Shown one piece after another: positions 33,898 to 42,227 of a stretch of 64,000 bases of DNA. The stretch's first letter is position 1, and every line of letters starts with the position of its first letter. The stretch is from M55B177 sp034722275. Its GTDB lineage: Bacteria; Chloroflexota; Dehalococcoidia; GIF9; AB-539-J10. The stretch lies in contig JAYENW010000020.1 in NCBI GenBank assembly GCA_034722275.1, positions 11,378 through 75,377 on the forward strand, read 5' to 3'. The notes beneath the pieces are model-generated. The model ran no database searches, was not told the origin of the DNA, and saw only the letters and a list, made by a program, of their open reading frames with translations. Both the position numbers and the translations under genes were made by a program.

Positions 33898-35126
33898 AAA
33901 TGCCCCGAATTGTCGTTACCGGAATGGGTACTGTTAATCCTCTGGGCTTAAATGTGGAGGAATTCTGGTCGGGGCTGGTTGCTGGGAAGTCAGGAATTGC
34001 TCCCATTACCCGATTTGATGCCAGCAAGTTCTATGTCAAGGTAGATGCTGAAGTGAAAGGCTTTGACCCGGCGAAGTATATGGACTTGAAGATGGTAGAT
34101 CGCAATCCACGGGCCGTTCAGTTTGGTATTGCCGCTGCTAAAGAGGCGATAAGCTCAGCTAAGCTGGATATGTCCCAGGAAATCCCTGAACGAGTGGGAG
34201 TCAGTACTGCTTGCATGGTGGAAAGCGATTATATTATCAAACAAAATGAGCTACTTAATACCAGAGGGCCGCGGAGAGTTGAGCCTCTTTTCGTTGCCAA
34301 ATCAAGTCCCAGTGCAGTTTCAATGCAGGTGGGCATGATGCTGGGGGCTAAGGGGCCCAACTCCAGCGTGAATAGCCTTTGTGCCAGTGGGGCTGATGCC
34401 ATAGGTACAGCACTGAATTTTATCCGGTTGGGTTATGCTGATGTTATGATAGCTGGGGGAGCTGATTCTAGTTTGAGTCCTGTTGGCATAGCTGGAATTG
34501 ATATGGTAGGAGCTGTATCACGCGAGGCTGACCCACTTAAGGCTTCCCGCCCCTTTGACCTTAACCGTAATGGCTTTGTCTACGGCGAAGGTGCTGGAAT
34601 ACTTGTCCTGGAAAGTTATGAACATGCCAGGAAGCGTGGTGCGCTGGTTTTGGCTGAGGTTGCTGGTGTTGGATGGTCTTTCGATGCCTATGACCAGACT
34701 GCTCCCGCTCCTGAAGCCGAGGCTTTTGCCATGAGAAGTGCTCTGGAAAATGCTGGCGCAAAGCCTGAAGAGGTTGACTATATCAATGCGCATGGTACCA
34801 GCACCAAGCTGAATGATGCTAATGAAACCAGGGCTATTAAAATGGTCTTCGGGAAGCAGTCTTCTGAAATTCCTATAAGTTCTACCAAATCTATGATTGG
34901 TCATATAATAACGGCTGCCGGCGCTATTGAGGCTATCACCTCTATAATGATTATCAATAAAGGAATCATCCACGCTACCATAAATTATGAAACTCCTGAC
35001 CCTGAATGCGATTTGGATTATGTCCCCAATGTAGCCAGGCAGGCGCAGGTAAATGTGTGTCTTAGCAATAGCTTTGGTCTGGGTGGTGAGAATTGCTGTC
35101 TCGTGCTGAAACGATTTAAGAAGTAA
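33894..35126 (+). CDS. fabF: 3-oxoacyl-ACP synthase II (KAS II, paralogue 1)
   Basis: Elongating condensing enzyme of 410 residues. Catalytic Cys163 lies in VNSLCASGADAIG, and the two His are in YINAHGTSTKLND and STKSMIGHIITAAGAIE. GTG 33894 overlaps the fabL stop. The N-terminus RIVVTGMGTVNPLG is usual. It and the copy at 39121 share a C-terminal YETPDPECDLDYVPN stretch, so they are related duplicates within the cluster. Confidence 0.94.
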   Translation: MKMPRIVVTGMGTVNPLGLNVEEFWSGLVAGKSGIAPITRFDASKFYVKVDAEVKGFDPAKYMDLKMVDRNPRAVQFGIAAAKEAISSAKLDMSQEIPERVGVSTACMVESDYIIKQNELLNTRGPRRVEPLFVAKSSPSAVSMQVGMMLGAKGPNSSVNSLCASGADAIGTALNFIRLGYADVMIAGGADSSLSPVGIAGIDMVGAVSREADPLKASRPFDLNRNGFVYGEGAGILVLESYEHARKRGALVLAEVAGVGWSFDAYDQTAPAPEAEAFAMRSALENAGAKPEEVDYINAHGTSTKLNDANETRAIKMVFGKQSSEIPISSTKSMIGHIITAAGAIEAITSIMIINKGIIHATINYETPDPECDLDYVPNVARQAQVNVCLSNSFGLGGENCCLVLKRFKK

Positions 35127-35191
35127 CAGACGTCATAGTGATTTGTCGTTCTGAGGGGAAAAATCTTGAAGTGAAAGATGAAGGAAGTGAA

Positions 35192-35947
35192 ATGGAATTA
35201 GAAGGTAAAATAGCGCTGGTCACCGGAGCTTCTCGTGGTATGGGGAGAGCTATTGCCTTGAAGCTTGCCAGCCTTGGCTCTAAAGTCGCGGTTAATTATG
35301 TGAACATAGAGGCTGGTAATGAAGCTGACGCTGATGATGTAGTTGAAACTATAATACATGGTAAGGGAGAAGCTTTGAAAATTGAAGCTGATGTTCGGAA
35401 TGGTGAGGCTGTGAAAGCCATGATGGGACAAATCATTACTCAGTGGGGCAGAATAGACATCCTGGTAAACAACGCTGGTATTACCAGGGATAACCTGCTG
35501 TTGAGAATGTCTGAAGATGCCTGGGATGATGTAATGGCAACGAATTTGCGTAGCGCTTATCTGTGTACCAAGTTCGCTCTGCGGTCCATGGTAAGGCAAA
35601 GATGGGGACGTATTATCAGCATTGCTTCTATTGCTGGATTGATGGGGAATTCTGGGCAGACTAATTATGCAGCCTCTAAAGCGGGGTTGATTGCCTTTAC
35701 CAAGAGTGTGGCTCGTGAAATGGGCTCACGTAACATCACAGCCAATGCAGTAGCCCCGGGCTTCATCAAGACCAGAATGACTGAAAACCTGTCTGATGAG
35801 GTAAAAAAGTCCATTTTATCCATGATATCTCTATCCCGCTTTGGAGAACCAGAAGATGTAGCTGAGCTGGTGGCATTCCTGGCCAGTGATAGAGCTGGCT
35901 ATATTACAGGACAGGTTATCTGCATAGATGGTGGGGTATCTATGTGA
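35192..35947 (+). CDS. fabG: 3-oxoacyl-ACP reductase
   Basis: A 251-residue SDR reducing 3-oxoacyl-ACP with NADPH. The cofactor loop TGASRGMGRAIALKLASLG, NNAGITRDNLLLRMSEDAW, the catalytic YAASK, and NAVAPGFIKTRMTE are classic FabG. The frame is open from 35138, but ATG 35192 (MELEGKIALVTGAS) follows GAAGGAAG and matches the family start. It completes the elongation set with the MaoC pair, fabL and fabF. Confidence 0.95.
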   Translation: MELEGKIALVTGASRGMGRAIALKLASLGSKVAVNYVNIEAGNEADADDVVETIIHGKGEALKIEADVRNGEAVKAMMGQIITQWGRIDILVNNAGITRDNLLLRMSEDAWDDVMATNLRSAYLCTKFALRSMVRQRWGRIISIASIAGLMGNSGQTNYAASKAGLIAFTKSVAREMGSRNITANAVAPGFIKTRMTENLSDEVKKSILSMISLSRFGEPEDVAELVAFLASDRAGYITGQVICIDGGVSM

Positions 35948-36066
35948 GCATTCGTCGTTTCTCTGAGCATATCGCCTTGCGACATATTGACAATGGAGCG
36001 ACCTGATGATGCATAATATCTCCACATATATGTAGAGTGGGAGTTCTTACTCACCTTAGGGGTGAT

Positions 36067-37068
36067 ATGAATGATAAAATGGTGAAGATAGCTGTTGATG
36101 CTATGGGAGGTGATTACGCTCCTCCAGAAATAGTCAAAGGAGCAATTCAGGCAGCCAGAGAACAGGAAGTGGAAATTATTCTGGCAGGTCGTGAGGAAGT
36201 TATCAAGGGGGAGGTTGCCAAGTACAATACTTCGAAACTTCCCTTTAGTATCATAAACGCCAATGATGTCATACAGGATGGCGAATTCCCAGTGACAGCC
36301 CTGCGTTTCAAGCCGGATGCTTCCATTCTGGTAGCTACCAGAATGGTGAAGGAAGGTGAAGCTGATGCTGTAGTAAGCATGGGCTCTACTGGCGCAGTTA
36401 TGGTGAGCGCGATAGAAATCCTGGGAAAACTGGAAGGTATAAAGCGTCCCAGTGCCGGTGGTTTTCTTTGTGGATTTGCCCCCGAGACAATGGTGTTTGA
36501 CATGGGCCCAAACGCTGATTGTAAGCCACGAGATTTGTTGAATTTTGCCATTATAGGTTCTGTTGTTGCTCAAAAGATATTGCATATCAGTAAACCCACA
36601 GTAGCCCTTCTGAGCAACGGCGCTGAAGAAGGAAAGGGGAATCTTCTGGTAAAGAAAGCTTATCCTTTGTTTAAGGAAAGTCACCTTAACTTTATTGGCA
36701 ATGTAGAGGGAGGCGGCATTCCTTTTGGCAGGGCGAATGTTGTTGTTTGTGATGGGTTCATTGGGAATATTTTGTTAAAATTCTGTGAAGGTTTAGGCGT
36801 GGCTGTGGTTGAGCGATTGAAGACTGTTTTGGATAAGCAAATTCCAGAGGAACAAATAAAGGCTATCACCAATGACTTATTTGCCCTTACTCATAGTGCA
36901 GAAGCGGGTGGTCCCATTTTTGGGGTAGATGGCGTCGTGGTGATCGGGCATGGTCGTTCTAAAGCTCCACAGGTGGCCGATGCTATACGCATGGCAAAAA
37001 TGATGGTGGAAACTAATTTGGTGGAGGAATTAAAATTGGAGCTGGGGAGAGTAAAGAGTGAAGGTTAA
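36067..37068 (+). CDS. plsX: Phosphate acyltransferase PlsX (paralogue 2)
   Basis: The more canonical of the two PlsX copies, about 333 residues. It shows VKIAVDAMGGDYAPPEIVKG, VVSMGSTGAVMVSAI (the usual GSTGA), DMGPNADCKPRDLLNFAI, INFIGNVEGG-type LNFIGNVEGGGIPFG and VVVCDGFIGNILLKF. ATG 36067 follows AGGGGTGAT; the frame is open from GTG 36037. It resembles copy 1 strongly in its first half and around the CDGF segment, so it arose by duplication or parallel retention. Confidence 0.92.
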   Translation: MNDKMVKIAVDAMGGDYAPPEIVKGAIQAAREQEVEIILAGREEVIKGEVAKYNTSKLPFSIINANDVIQDGEFPVTALRFKPDASILVATRMVKEGEADAVVSMGSTGAVMVSAIEILGKLEGIKRPSAGGFLCGFAPETMVFDMGPNADCKPRDLLNFAIIGSVVAQKILHISKPTVALLSNGAEEGKGNLLVKKAYPLFKESHLNFIGNVEGGGIPFGRANVVVCDGFIGNILLKFCEGLGVAVVERLKTVLDKQIPEEQIKAITNDLFALTHSAEAGGPIFGVDGVVVIGHGRSKAPQVADAIRMAKMMVETNLVEELKLELGRVKSEG

Positions 37069-37188
37069 AATTTTGGAGGCACACGGCTCCACCTTTCGAG
37101 AATGAAATCAAGGAGCAAGCTGAGGAATTAGCCAAAGAGCTGGATGCCCAAATTAGCCTTGGCTATGAAGGAATGGAGATTGAAGTCT
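37058..37188 (+). pseudogene. Possible short frameshifted gene remnant between plsX and degV
   Basis: The 196 bp between plsX and degV has coding-like but broken sequence. One frame from GTG 37058 reads VKVKILEAHGSTFRE then stops at 37103; a second frame continues as NEIKEQAEELAKELDAQISL and stops near 37188, after GYEGMEIEV. Joining them needs one frameshift. Alternatively it is non-coding. No family is recognised. Confidence 0.2.
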
Positions 37189-37264
37189 AAGGAATATCTT
37201 GATAAAGTAGAAGGAATTCTCGCTGAAGTGCGAATGGTAAAGAATTATAATCTGGAGGTGAATT

Positions 37265-38104
37265 ATGTCAATAGCTGTGCTTGTTGATAGTGTTTCTGGT
37301 ATTACCAAAGAAATTGCCGATGAATACCATATGCGGCTGGTTCCTTTGCACCTGATATGGGATAAGGAGGAATACGCTGACTGGGTGGACATAACCCCAA
37401 AGGAATTTTACGCTCGGTTGAAGACAGCAAAGACCTGGCCCACTACCGATGGCGCGGTTCAAGGGGAGTTCTATGATGCCTTCGAGGAGCTGCGAGGCAA
37501 GGTTGATGGCGTAGTTGCCATTACCCTCAGCCCCAATACCCCTTCAGCAGGTTACCGCTCGGCTTTAATGGCAAAAGATATGGTCGAAGGCATCCCCATT
37601 GAGGTTGTTGACTCTCACTTTGTTATAGTAGCTGAGGGTTTGGTAGCCACTGCTGCTGCTAATGCTGCCACTGCCGGTGGCAGCCTGGAGGAAGTAATCA
37701 AGGCGGCTGAGAGTGTTATCCCTAAAATGAATGTTTTTCTTAATCCTGGCTCGATAAGTTATTTTCTACGTCTTGGGCGTGTTGCTGAATCTGAGATAGC
37801 TTCAAGAGAGAATAGCTGTATTATCACCATCAAGGAAGGCAAAATTACCGCATCTGGGGAGGAATATGTTACCAGGGAAAAAGCGCGCCACCGCCTCAAG
37901 GAATTGGTGAAGGAAAAAGCGAGAAAGGATACGCCACTTCACGCTGCCATAATTCATGCTGCGGCATTGGAGGAAGCTGAGGAATTCAAAAAATGGATTG
38001 CATCTCAATACAACTGTGTTGAGCTCTGGATAGGAGAAGCTTCTCCAGCAATAGCAATTCATCTCAGCCCAGAATCGCTTGGGGTAGCTTTTCATAACGA
38101 ATAA
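37265..38104 (+). CDS. DegV-family protein, divergent (paralogue 1)
   Basis: DegV/FakB proteins bind a fatty acid and present it to the kinase FakA. This 279-residue copy has the fold (VLVDSVSGITKEIADEY, VVPL-like RLVPLHLIWDKEEY, VVDSHFVIVAEGLVATAA) but lacks usual ligand residues: TSxPSPG is replaced by TTDGAVQGEF, the SxxLSGTY loop is SPNTPSAGY, and the C-terminal H-x-GPG is HLSPES. Ligand binding is therefore questionable. ATG 37265 follows GGAGG. The FakA-like gene follows after 14 bp. Confidence 0.82.
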   Translation: MSIAVLVDSVSGITKEIADEYHMRLVPLHLIWDKEEYADWVDITPKEFYARLKTAKTWPTTDGAVQGEFYDAFEELRGKVDGVVAITLSPNTPSAGYRSALMAKDMVEGIPIEVVDSHFVIVAEGLVATAAANAATAGGSLEEVIKAAESVIPKMNVFLNPGSISYFLRLGRVAESEIASRENSCIITIKEGKITASGEEYVTREKARHRLKELVKEKARKDTPLHAAIIHAAALEEAEEFKKWIASQYNCVELWIGEASPAIAIHLSPESLGVAFHNE

Positions 38105-38118
38105 AGCAGGAGGCGACC

Positions 38119-39042
38119 ATGGCAGCAGTAACGGAAGTAGAGCTGGATGGGCAGGATTTGAAGAAGGCATTGGAGGGGGCGAAGGATTATATCGAGCGAC
38201 ATATAGATGAAGTAAACGAATTGAATGTTTTTCCTGTTCCCGATGGAGATACCGGCATAAATATGTTTCTCACTATGAAGTCGGCGCTGGAGGCAACAGA
38301 GAAAGCAGACCCTTCTGTGGAAGCTATTGCTGCTTCTGCAGCTAAAGGGGCCCTCATGGGGGCAAGAGGCAATTCTGGGGTCATCCTTTCTCAGATGCTG
38401 AGAGGGGTGGCTAAAGGATTGGAAGGGAAAACGACTTTCTCCTTTGCTGACTTTGCTCATGCCCTTCATATTGCCTCAGAGCAAGCCTATAAAGTCGTTG
38501 ACAAACCGGTTGAGGGGACTATTCTCACTGTTATCAGGGAAGTTTCTGAAGAGGCATCACGGGTGACACAGAAGAAAGCCAGTTTTGTGCGTGCCATAAG
38601 TGCCGTTGTCTTGAGAGCCAGGAAAACAGTTAAGCGAACGCCAGAGATGCTTCCCGTGCTGAAAGAAGCTGGGGTTGTAGATGCTGGAGCCAAAGGTTTG
38701 TATTATTTCTTTGCGGGGATGGAAAATGTTATCTGCCGAATACCTGATAAGCTTCACTCTGAGAGAAAATCCTCCGCTGCTGCCTCTACAAAGAAGGAAA
38801 CAAGGGTCTACGGCTTTGACGTGCAATTTTTGCTTGCGGGCGAAGATTTGCCGGTGGGAGAAATAAAAGAGAGAGTTGTTGCTGCTGGTGAATGCCCTCT
38901 CGTGGTTGGTGATGAAGAGCTTTTGAAAGTTCATGTCCATACCATGAATCCTGATGATATTTTAACCTATGCTCGCAGCAAAGGGTCAGTGAAGGATATC
39001 GTAGTCGAGGATATGGACTTGCAGGTGCAGAAGTTCAAATAA
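38119..39042 (+). CDS. Short FakA-like fatty-acid kinase (Dak2 domain plus middle domain)
   Basis: FakA phosphorylates FakB-bound fatty acid. This protein has the DhaL-type kinase domain (about 10-205) with NVFPVPDGDTGINMFLTM and GALMGARGNSGVILSQML, and the middle domain ending VHVHTMNPDDIL (His272, His274). It stops at 307 residues, whereas FakA is about 550: the C-terminal domain is absent. In the middle domain a Cys usually found in a GYCTEF-type motif is Asp234 (YGFDVQF). ATG 38119 follows AGGAGGCG. Directly behind degV and before a KAS gene, so lipid function is likely but altered. Confidence 0.85.
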   Translation: MAAVTEVELDGQDLKKALEGAKDYIERHIDEVNELNVFPVPDGDTGINMFLTMKSALEATEKADPSVEAIAASAAKGALMGARGNSGVILSQMLRGVAKGLEGKTTFSFADFAHALHIASEQAYKVVDKPVEGTILTVIREVSEEASRVTQKKASFVRAISAVVLRARKTVKRTPEMLPVLKEAGVVDAGAKGLYYFFAGMENVICRIPDKLHSERKSSAAASTKKETRVYGFDVQFLLAGEDLPVGEIKERVVAAGECPLVVGDEELLKVHVHTMNPDDILTYARSKGSVKDIVVEDMDLQVQKFK

Positions 39043-39072
39043 TTCTCCCTTTCCTGGCTGGAGAAACATTTT

Positions 39073-39101
39073 AAAGTCCTCTCCTGTCAGGAGAGGACTT
39101 T
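39073..39101 (+). terminator. Strong hairpin between the FakA-like gene and fabF
   Basis: AAAGTCCTCTCC (39073-39084) and its exact reverse complement (39090-39101) form a 12 bp stem with loop TGTCA. There is no strong T run after it, only CTTTCAT, so it may be a partial terminator, an attenuator or an RNA-processing site 20 bp before the next gene's start. Confidence 0.5.
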
Positions 39102-39120
39102 CATAATCGGAGGTGTTCAG

Positions 39121-40386
39121 GTGAATGAAATGAAAAGGAGAGTAGTTGTTACCGGGGTTGGTGCGGTTACTCCTCTGGCTACTGGAGCTGAAAAATCCTG
39201 GCAGGCACTGTGCCAGGGAAAATCGGGTGTGGGGAAAATCACCAAGTTTGATGCTTCAGGTTTCCATGTGCAAATTGCTGCTGAGTTGAAGGATTTCCAT
39301 CCGGAGGATTTTCTGGACAAGAAGAAAATTCGCCGTACTGACCCTTTTATTCACTATGCTTTGGCAGCGGCACGCATGGCGCTGGAAGATTCTGGATTAG
39401 TTATCAATCAAGGCAATTGCGATAGAGTAGGAACGGTGGTGGGCACATGTGCCGGTGGCATGCTTACCTATGAAAAGAATGTCCTTGCTCTTGCAACGGG
39501 AGGACCGAATAGCATTTCCCCCTTCTTTATCCCTGGATTTATAGCTAACATGGCAGCGGGAGAAGTTTCCATCATTTTTGGTGCCAAAGGTCCCAGCAAA
39601 TGTGTGGTTACTGCCTGTGCTACTGGCAGCCATTCTATTGGTGATGCTTTCCGACTGATTCAATATGGAGAGGCTGATGCCATGATTGCTGGAGGGAGCG
39701 AGGCTTACATTATCCCTATGGGAATTGCCGGCCTGGATAGGATAAGGGCAATATCAAGGCGAAATGATGAACCTGAAAAAGCCAGTCGTCCTTTTGAAAA
39801 AAACCGTGATGGTTTTGTAGTGGGGGAAGGAGGGGGTATTGTCATCCTGGAAAAGCTTGAATCAGCCATAAAAAGAGGGGCTAAAATTTACGCTGAAATC
39901 GTGGGCTATGGCTCTAATATTGATGGTTTTCACATAACTGAGCCAGATTGGGAGAATCAGACTCGCTGCATCAGGCTGGCTTTGCGTGATGCTGGTATCT
40001 CACCTGATAGTGTTGACTATGTCAATGCTCATGGCACATCCACTATCCTCAATGACCTGGCTGAGACGAAAGCCATAAAGGCTACCCTGGGAGAACATAG
40101 CAAAAAGATATCTGTAAGCTCCATCAAATCAATGACGGGTCACCTGTTGGCGGCAGCCGGCGCTGTGGAAGCCATTTCCACTGTTTTAACCATGAGAGAT
40201 AGTATTATCCCGCCCACCATAAACTATGAGACTCCTGATCCTGAATGCGATTTGGACTATGTCCCCAATGTAGCTAGAAAGGCAGAGGTCAACATAGCTA
40301 TTTCCAATTCTTTTGGCTTTGGTGGTGCTAACGCTGTGCTGGTTTTCAAGAAGTTCAGAGAAGCACGAGATTACATTTCCCAGTAA
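39121..40386 (+). CDS. fabF: 3-oxoacyl-ACP synthase II (KAS II, paralogue 2)
   Basis: A 421-residue condensing enzyme with catalytic Cys166 in VVTACATGSHSIG and His in YVNAHGTSTILND and SIKSMTGHLLAAAGAVE. FGFGGANAVLVFKKF closes the protein, the KAS II C-terminal signature. GTG 39121 follows GGAGGTG. It is separated from the main operon by the FakA-like gene and a hairpin, so it may be regulated differently from the copy at 33894. Substrate chain length cannot be deduced. Confidence 0.94.
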   Translation: MNEMKRRVVVTGVGAVTPLATGAEKSWQALCQGKSGVGKITKFDASGFHVQIAAELKDFHPEDFLDKKKIRRTDPFIHYALAAARMALEDSGLVINQGNCDRVGTVVGTCAGGMLTYEKNVLALATGGPNSISPFFIPGFIANMAAGEVSIIFGAKGPSKCVVTACATGSHSIGDAFRLIQYGEADAMIAGGSEAYIIPMGIAGLDRIRAISRRNDEPEKASRPFEKNRDGFVVGEGGGIVILEKLESAIKRGAKIYAEIVGYGSNIDGFHITEPDWENQTRCIRLALRDAGISPDSVDYVNAHGTSTILNDLAETKAIKATLGEHSKKISVSSIKSMTGHLLAAAGAVEAISTVLTMRDSIIPPTINYETPDPECDLDYVPNVARKAEVNIAISNSFGFGGANAVLVFKKFREARDYISQ

Positions 40387-40507
40387 GGCAAGCAAAATTC
40401 GAGCTTCATTTAGCTTTAAGCCTTTTGTTTTTGGCGTGCCGCTTAGAAACCAGCTTTATACGCGTGGCGTGTTTTTCAAAAGGCTCTATTTTGCCATGTG
40501 TAACGAT

Positions 40508-41854
40508 TTATTTGGGCTCAATGAGGTCACCCTTTGCCTTAACTAGGTTATGGTAATTGATGTTTGAGCTATAAGACAATGCTGCGGCAGCGAGACTCTT
40601 GGTGGCCTGTAAGGTCTTAACAAACTTGAGTCGAATAGAGTGATGGGAGTAAATACGGCGAGCGCCTTCCAGCGCTGCAGTTGAAAACTCTTGTGGTGTC
40701 ATTAAGGTCGGTCTGTAGGTAACTTCTGATAGGTCATAGTGTTCCCAGTCAGTCGGGAAATTGGTGTAGAGCAAGCGCCCCTCATCCCATAGCTTGTTGA
40801 ACAGCCGTGTCCCTGGCAACGGTGTCAAATAGCTCATCTGTACCGCATCAACCCCGCTGTGCAGGATATAATCGGTGCGGCGGCGTAGTTTTTCTGGCGT
40901 GTCGTTATCCATCCCGTAGATGAAGGCACCCAATACGGCAATGCCATGGTGGTCAATGCGTCGGAAGACTTCTTTGTAGTTATCCACGCCCTTCTTCAAG
41001 TTTACCTTCTTGTCTATCTCCTTAAGCATATCGTTATCCTCTGCTTCCACCCCGAGAAAAACCATGAGGCAGCCGCTTCTGGCAGCGTATTTCAGTACTT
41101 CCTCGTTGTCAGCGAAGTTCATTGATGCCTGGCACCACCAATCCTTTTTAATGCCCCGTTCGGTAATCCCCTTGAATAATGCGATAGCTCTCTTCTCAGC
41201 TTTCTTACTCCATCCAATGATATTATCGTCAACGAAGAAAACTCTTTTTTTCGGAATGGTTTCCAATTCATCCAGTACCTCATCTACTGGCCGCTGGCGG
41301 TAGTGGTGACCGTTAAAGGCAGTCACGGAGCAGAACTCGCAATTCATAGGACAGCCCCTGGAAGTCTGAATGGTGTCAAACATATACTTGGGTGAAAAGA
41401 GGTCACGCCGTGGCTTAACCATCCCCGCCAGGTCCAGCCAATTTCCCTGATAGACATGTTGCATCCCACCAGCCATAAAATCAGTGATTACCTGAGGCCA
41501 GATACTCTCTGCTTCACCAATGACTACGGTATCCACATAGCGCAGTGCCTCTTCGGGAAGCATTGAGGCATGAATACCACCTATCACGGTGGGGATACCT
41601 TGTTCTCGATAGATGCTGGCAATCTCATAGGCTCGAGGAGCAGCAACAGTGAAGGCAGTTAGACCAACAAGATCAGCCTCCTGATACTTGAAGGGCTCAA
41701 AGTTCTCATCAACTAAGGTTATTTCCCACTCAGCAGGTGTCAAGGCGGCTATGACTCCCAGTGCCAGTGGTGGGAAACAGGAGCTAGGATTTACAGTTAG
41801 CCCGGCGTGATGAGGATTAACAGGATTAATTAGAAGCAATTTCCGCCTGTTCAT
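40508..41854 (-). CDS. Cobalamin-binding radical SAM protein
   Basis: A 448-residue enzyme with an N-terminal B12-binding domain (1-135: INPVNPHHAG, GLTAFTVAAPRAYEI, TVIGGIHASMLPEEAL) and a radical SAM core. Cluster cysteines are C168, C172 and C175 in TSRGCPMNCEFCSV; VFFVDDNIIG and FLGVEAEDNDML follow. The C-terminus has LTPLPGTRLFNKLWDEGRL, as in class B methylases acting on unactivated carbons. The substrate is not visible. The neighbourhood (fatty-acid and phospholipid genes) hints at a lipid substrate. The domain lacks DxHxxG, usual for this class. Confidence 0.88.
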   Translation of the reverse strand: MNRRKLLLINPVNPHHAGLTVNPSSCFPPLALGVIAALTPAEWEITLVDENFEPFKYQEADLVGLTAFTVAAPRAYEIASIYREQGIPTVIGGIHASMLPEEALRYVDTVVIGEAESIWPQVITDFMAGGMQHVYQGNWLDLAGMVKPRRDLFSPKYMFDTIQTSRGCPMNCEFCSVTAFNGHHYRQRPVDEVLDELETIPKKRVFFVDDNIIGWSKKAEKRAIALFKGITERGIKKDWWCQASMNFADNEEVLKYAARSGCLMVFLGVEAEDNDMLKEIDKKVNLKKGVDNYKEVFRRIDHHGIAVLGAFIYGMDNDTPEKLRRRTDYILHSGVDAVQMSYLTPLPGTRLFNKLWDEGRLLYTNFPTDWEHYDLSEVTYRPTLMTPQEFSTAALEGARRIYSHHSIRLKFVKTLQATKSLAAAALSYSSNINYHNLVKAKGDLIEPK

Positions 41855-42227
41855 ACTATCTCTTAGCCTTTACTCACAAATTGCTATACTTAGACTCAAC
41901 CTCTGCCCCAGCTCTGCCTAACATCCAGATTGCACGATGTTAAGTTCAGCTAATCAGCGCATTTCTAATTTATACTGTATAGAGGGATATTGTAAATAGT
42001 GAATGGAGAAGTCGTGTTTCATATTTGCATTTTACCATTTTATTCGATATGAAGGGCAAATCCACAATTACCGCGCTTTCTTGCAAAGACACAGGATGAA
42101 TATTTACGGAATATTTTTCAATATTTGTTGTATAATGCCTCGAATAGTGATATATTACTGTAGTATTAGTAGCAGAAATGTTGATGGGACAGATATCTGT
42201 CTTTAGTATGCTGAGAGGAGGTAAGAA
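41855..42227. other. Intergenic region with phased A/T repeats and a -10 box
   Basis: No gene is seen in these 373 bp between divergent genes. AATATTT occurs at 42099, 42110 and 42120, i.e. every 10-11 bp on one helix face, just upstream of TATAAT at 42131-42136. Such phasing bends DNA. No good -35 is seen at 16-18 bp. The ligase gene starts about 92 bp downstream with AGAGGAGG before it. Confidence 0.4.
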
